Of a stretch of DNA of 34,484 nucleotides, positions 33,300 to 34,484 are shown one piece after another (position 1 is the stretch's first letter; every line of letters starts with the position of its first letter). This DNA comes from Halobacteriales archaeon QH_8_64_26 (lineage in GTDB: Archaea; Halobacteriota; Halobacteria; Halobacteriales; Halococcaceae), in the NCBI GenBank assembly GCA_003021725.1, contig PXRA01000050.1:1-34484 (forward strand). The letters run 5' to 3'. Position numbers and translations under genes: made by a program. The notes beneath the pieces are model-generated. The model did no database searches and was not told where the DNA came from. It worked only from the letters and a program-made list of their open reading frames with translations.

Positions 33300-33890
33300 G
33301 TGAAATCCGGGGTGCGCGCGCTCGGAATCGCCGAGTCCTTTCGTGGACGCGAGGGGACGACCAGTACCCTCTGTGGCGTCCTCACCAGAGCGAGTCGCGT
33401 TACGGACGGGTTCGTCTTCGGTAACTGTACCGTCGGCGGCACCGACGGGACCGATGCCGTTTGCGATCTCTTCGATCGACTCGACCGGGAGGACGTTCGG
33501 TACGTCCTGCTCTCGGGGCTCGCGCTCGCGTGGTACAACGTCCTCGATCTCCGGGCGATTTACCACACGGCCGATCGCCCGGTCTGTTCGATTACCTACG
33601 AGGGAAGCGAGAACGGACTCGAAGCCGGCCTCCGGGAGGCCTTTTCCGGAGCGGCTTTGGAGGAGCGCCTCGCCACCTACCGCCGCCAACCCTCGCGGCG
33701 AGCGCTCGACGTCGGCGGCGAGAGGATTTTCGTTCGTAGCGTCGGTCTCTCGGACGGCGAGGAGGGGGAAGTGCTCCGAGCCTTCACTCCCGAGGGCGGC
33801 CGTCCGGAACCGCTTCGCGTCGCCCGATTAGCCGCACGAGCGGCCGATCGGTGGAAGAGCGATCGACGGGACTCCGAAACGAATCGATAA
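33300..33890 (+). CDS. DUF99 family protein (endonuclease V-like fold)
   Basis: The 196-aa protein starts at GTG 33300 with VRALGIAESF, the opening strand of DUF99. It shows DVRYVLLSGLALAWYNVLDLRAIYH, TADRPVCSITYEG and late PEPLRVARLAARA, all typical. The family is related in fold to endonuclease V, but the activity of DUF99 proteins is not established. It lies 24 bp after DUF5786 and just before a uracil-DNA glycosylase, so a nucleic-acid role is plausible. Confidence 0.86.
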   Translation: MKSGVRALGIAESFRGREGTTSTLCGVLTRASRVTDGFVFGNCTVGGTDGTDAVCDLFDRLDREDVRYVLLSGLALAWYNVLDLRAIYHTADRPVCSITYEGSENGLEAGLREAFSGAALEERLATYRRQPSRRALDVGGERIFVRSVGLSDGEEGEVLRAFTPEGGRPEPLRVARLAARAADRWKSDRRDSETNR

Positions 33891-33942
33891 CGGCGACCGC
33901 CGGGACCGCGAACGCTTAGTGGACCGCTATCCCAACAGTGGT

Positions 33943-34484
33943 ATGGCAGAGACCGAGGGACTGGACGTGGTGAGCTGTACGCGCTGTCCCGAACTCGTCG
34001 ATTCGCGTTCTGGCATCGCTAACGGCACCGGCGCACCCGACGCCGCGGTCGTCTTTATCGGCGAGGCACCGGGGGCCGAGGAAGACCAGGAGGGCGAACC
34101 CTTCGTCGGGCGCAGCGGCGACGTTCTCGACGAGAAACTCGCCGAGCGCGGCCTCGATCGGGAGGGGGTACGGATCACCAACTGCGTTCGCTGTCGTCCC
34201 CCGGACAATCGCGACCCGAAGAAGGAGGAACTCGGGAACTGCCGGGAGTTTCTCGATCGGGAGATCGGGGAGATCGATCCCGCGTTGATCGTCACGCTCG
34301 GCAGGGTACCCTCCGAGCACGTGCTCGACCGGGACGTCGCGGTCACCAAGGAGGCGGGAGGGGTGAGCGAGGTACGGCTCGGCGACGCCAGCTACCGAGT
34401 GTTGATCTGTGTCCACCCGGCGGCGACCTTCTATGATGCGAGCCAGAAGGCGACCCTGGAGAGCGCGCTCGACACTGCCGCCGA
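33943..34484 (+). CDS. udg: Uracil-DNA glycosylase family 4, truncated by the window end
   Basis: Family-4 uracil-DNA glycosylases remove uracil from DNA and carry a 4Fe-4S cluster. The visible 180 residues contain the first cluster cysteines (VSCTRCPELV), active-site motif 1 GEAPGAEEDQEGEPFVGRSG, the ITNCVRCRPPDNRDP segment with further cysteines, and the motif VHPAA near 164. The frame stays open to base 34484. The end of the protein is outside the window. ATG 33943 is the natural start. Confidence 0.9.
   Translation, partial: MAETEGLDVVSCTRCPELVDSRSGIANGTGAPDAAVVFIGEAPGAEEDQEGEPFVGRSGDVLDEKLAERGLDREGVRITNCVRCRPPDNRDPKKEELGNCREFLDREIGEIDPALIVTLGRVPSEHVLDRDVAVTKEAGGVSEVRLGDASYRVLICVHPAATFYDASQKATLESALDTAA

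Overview
This window is chromosomal DNA from a halophilic archaeon (class Halobacteria). The evidence is very high GC, strongly acidic proteins, many TATA-like boxes 25-30 bp before start codons (leaderless genes), and several haloarchaea-specific families (DUF5786, DUF7126-like, TrmB, split GMP synthase). A fructose-type PTS narrows it to PTS-bearing lineages such as Haloferax, Haloarcula or Halalkalicoccus; the sequence alone does not fix the genus. I see no rRNA, tRNA, CRISPR array or insertion sequence.

Layout. 1-4.6 kb: a complete fructose PTS operon (ptfC-ptfA-ptsH-ptsI-ptfB). 4.6-7.1 kb: a lower-GC membrane protein, an M24 (creatinase/Xaa-Pro peptidase fold) protein that has lost most metal ligands, an arylsulfotransferase-like gene remnant and a C2H2 zinc finger protein. 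7.2-8.2 kb: a winged-helix regulator with a partner membrane protein, preceded by a strong palindrome. 8.3-12.9 kb: a sugar-metabolism cluster of TrmB regulator, GapN-like aldehyde dehydrogenase and pyruvate kinase. 12.95-13.64 kb: a gene-free stretch rich in inverted repeats, the best place here for an undescribed structured RNA. 13.6-17.7 kb: small haloarchaeal proteins of unknown function, a lower-GC acquired-looking gene and a gluconate dehydratase gene broken by an internal deletion. 17.8-26.2 kb: an ordinary mix of EamA transporter, alcohol dehydrogenase, MoaB, FAD oxidoreductase, MFS transporter, DUF302 lipoprotein, cupin, aldo/keto reductase and MBL hydrolase. 26.2-29.2 kb: a nucleotide operon pyrG-guaAb-DUF7126, in which pyrG is interrupted by a deletion with frameshift. 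29.4-34.5 kb: zinc-finger microprotein, alpha/beta hydrolase, PspA, small membrane proteins, a second MBL hydrolase beside a remnant of a duplicated 3' end, DUF5786, DUF99 and a family-4 uracil-DNA glycosylase running off the end.

How the genes fit together. The PTS imports fructose at the cost of PEP. GapN and pyruvate kinase form the lower glycolytic branch that handles triose phosphate and the PEP/pyruvate pool, with TrmB beside them as the likely regulator. The gluconate dehydratase of the semiphosphorylative Entner-Doudoroff route is broken here, so this locus looks tilted toward fructose/EMP use, unless the deletion is an assembly error. Both damaged genes (gnaD and pyrG) show the same kind of lesion, tens of codons missing plus a frame change. 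Because pyrG is normally essential, an assembly artefact must be considered for both.
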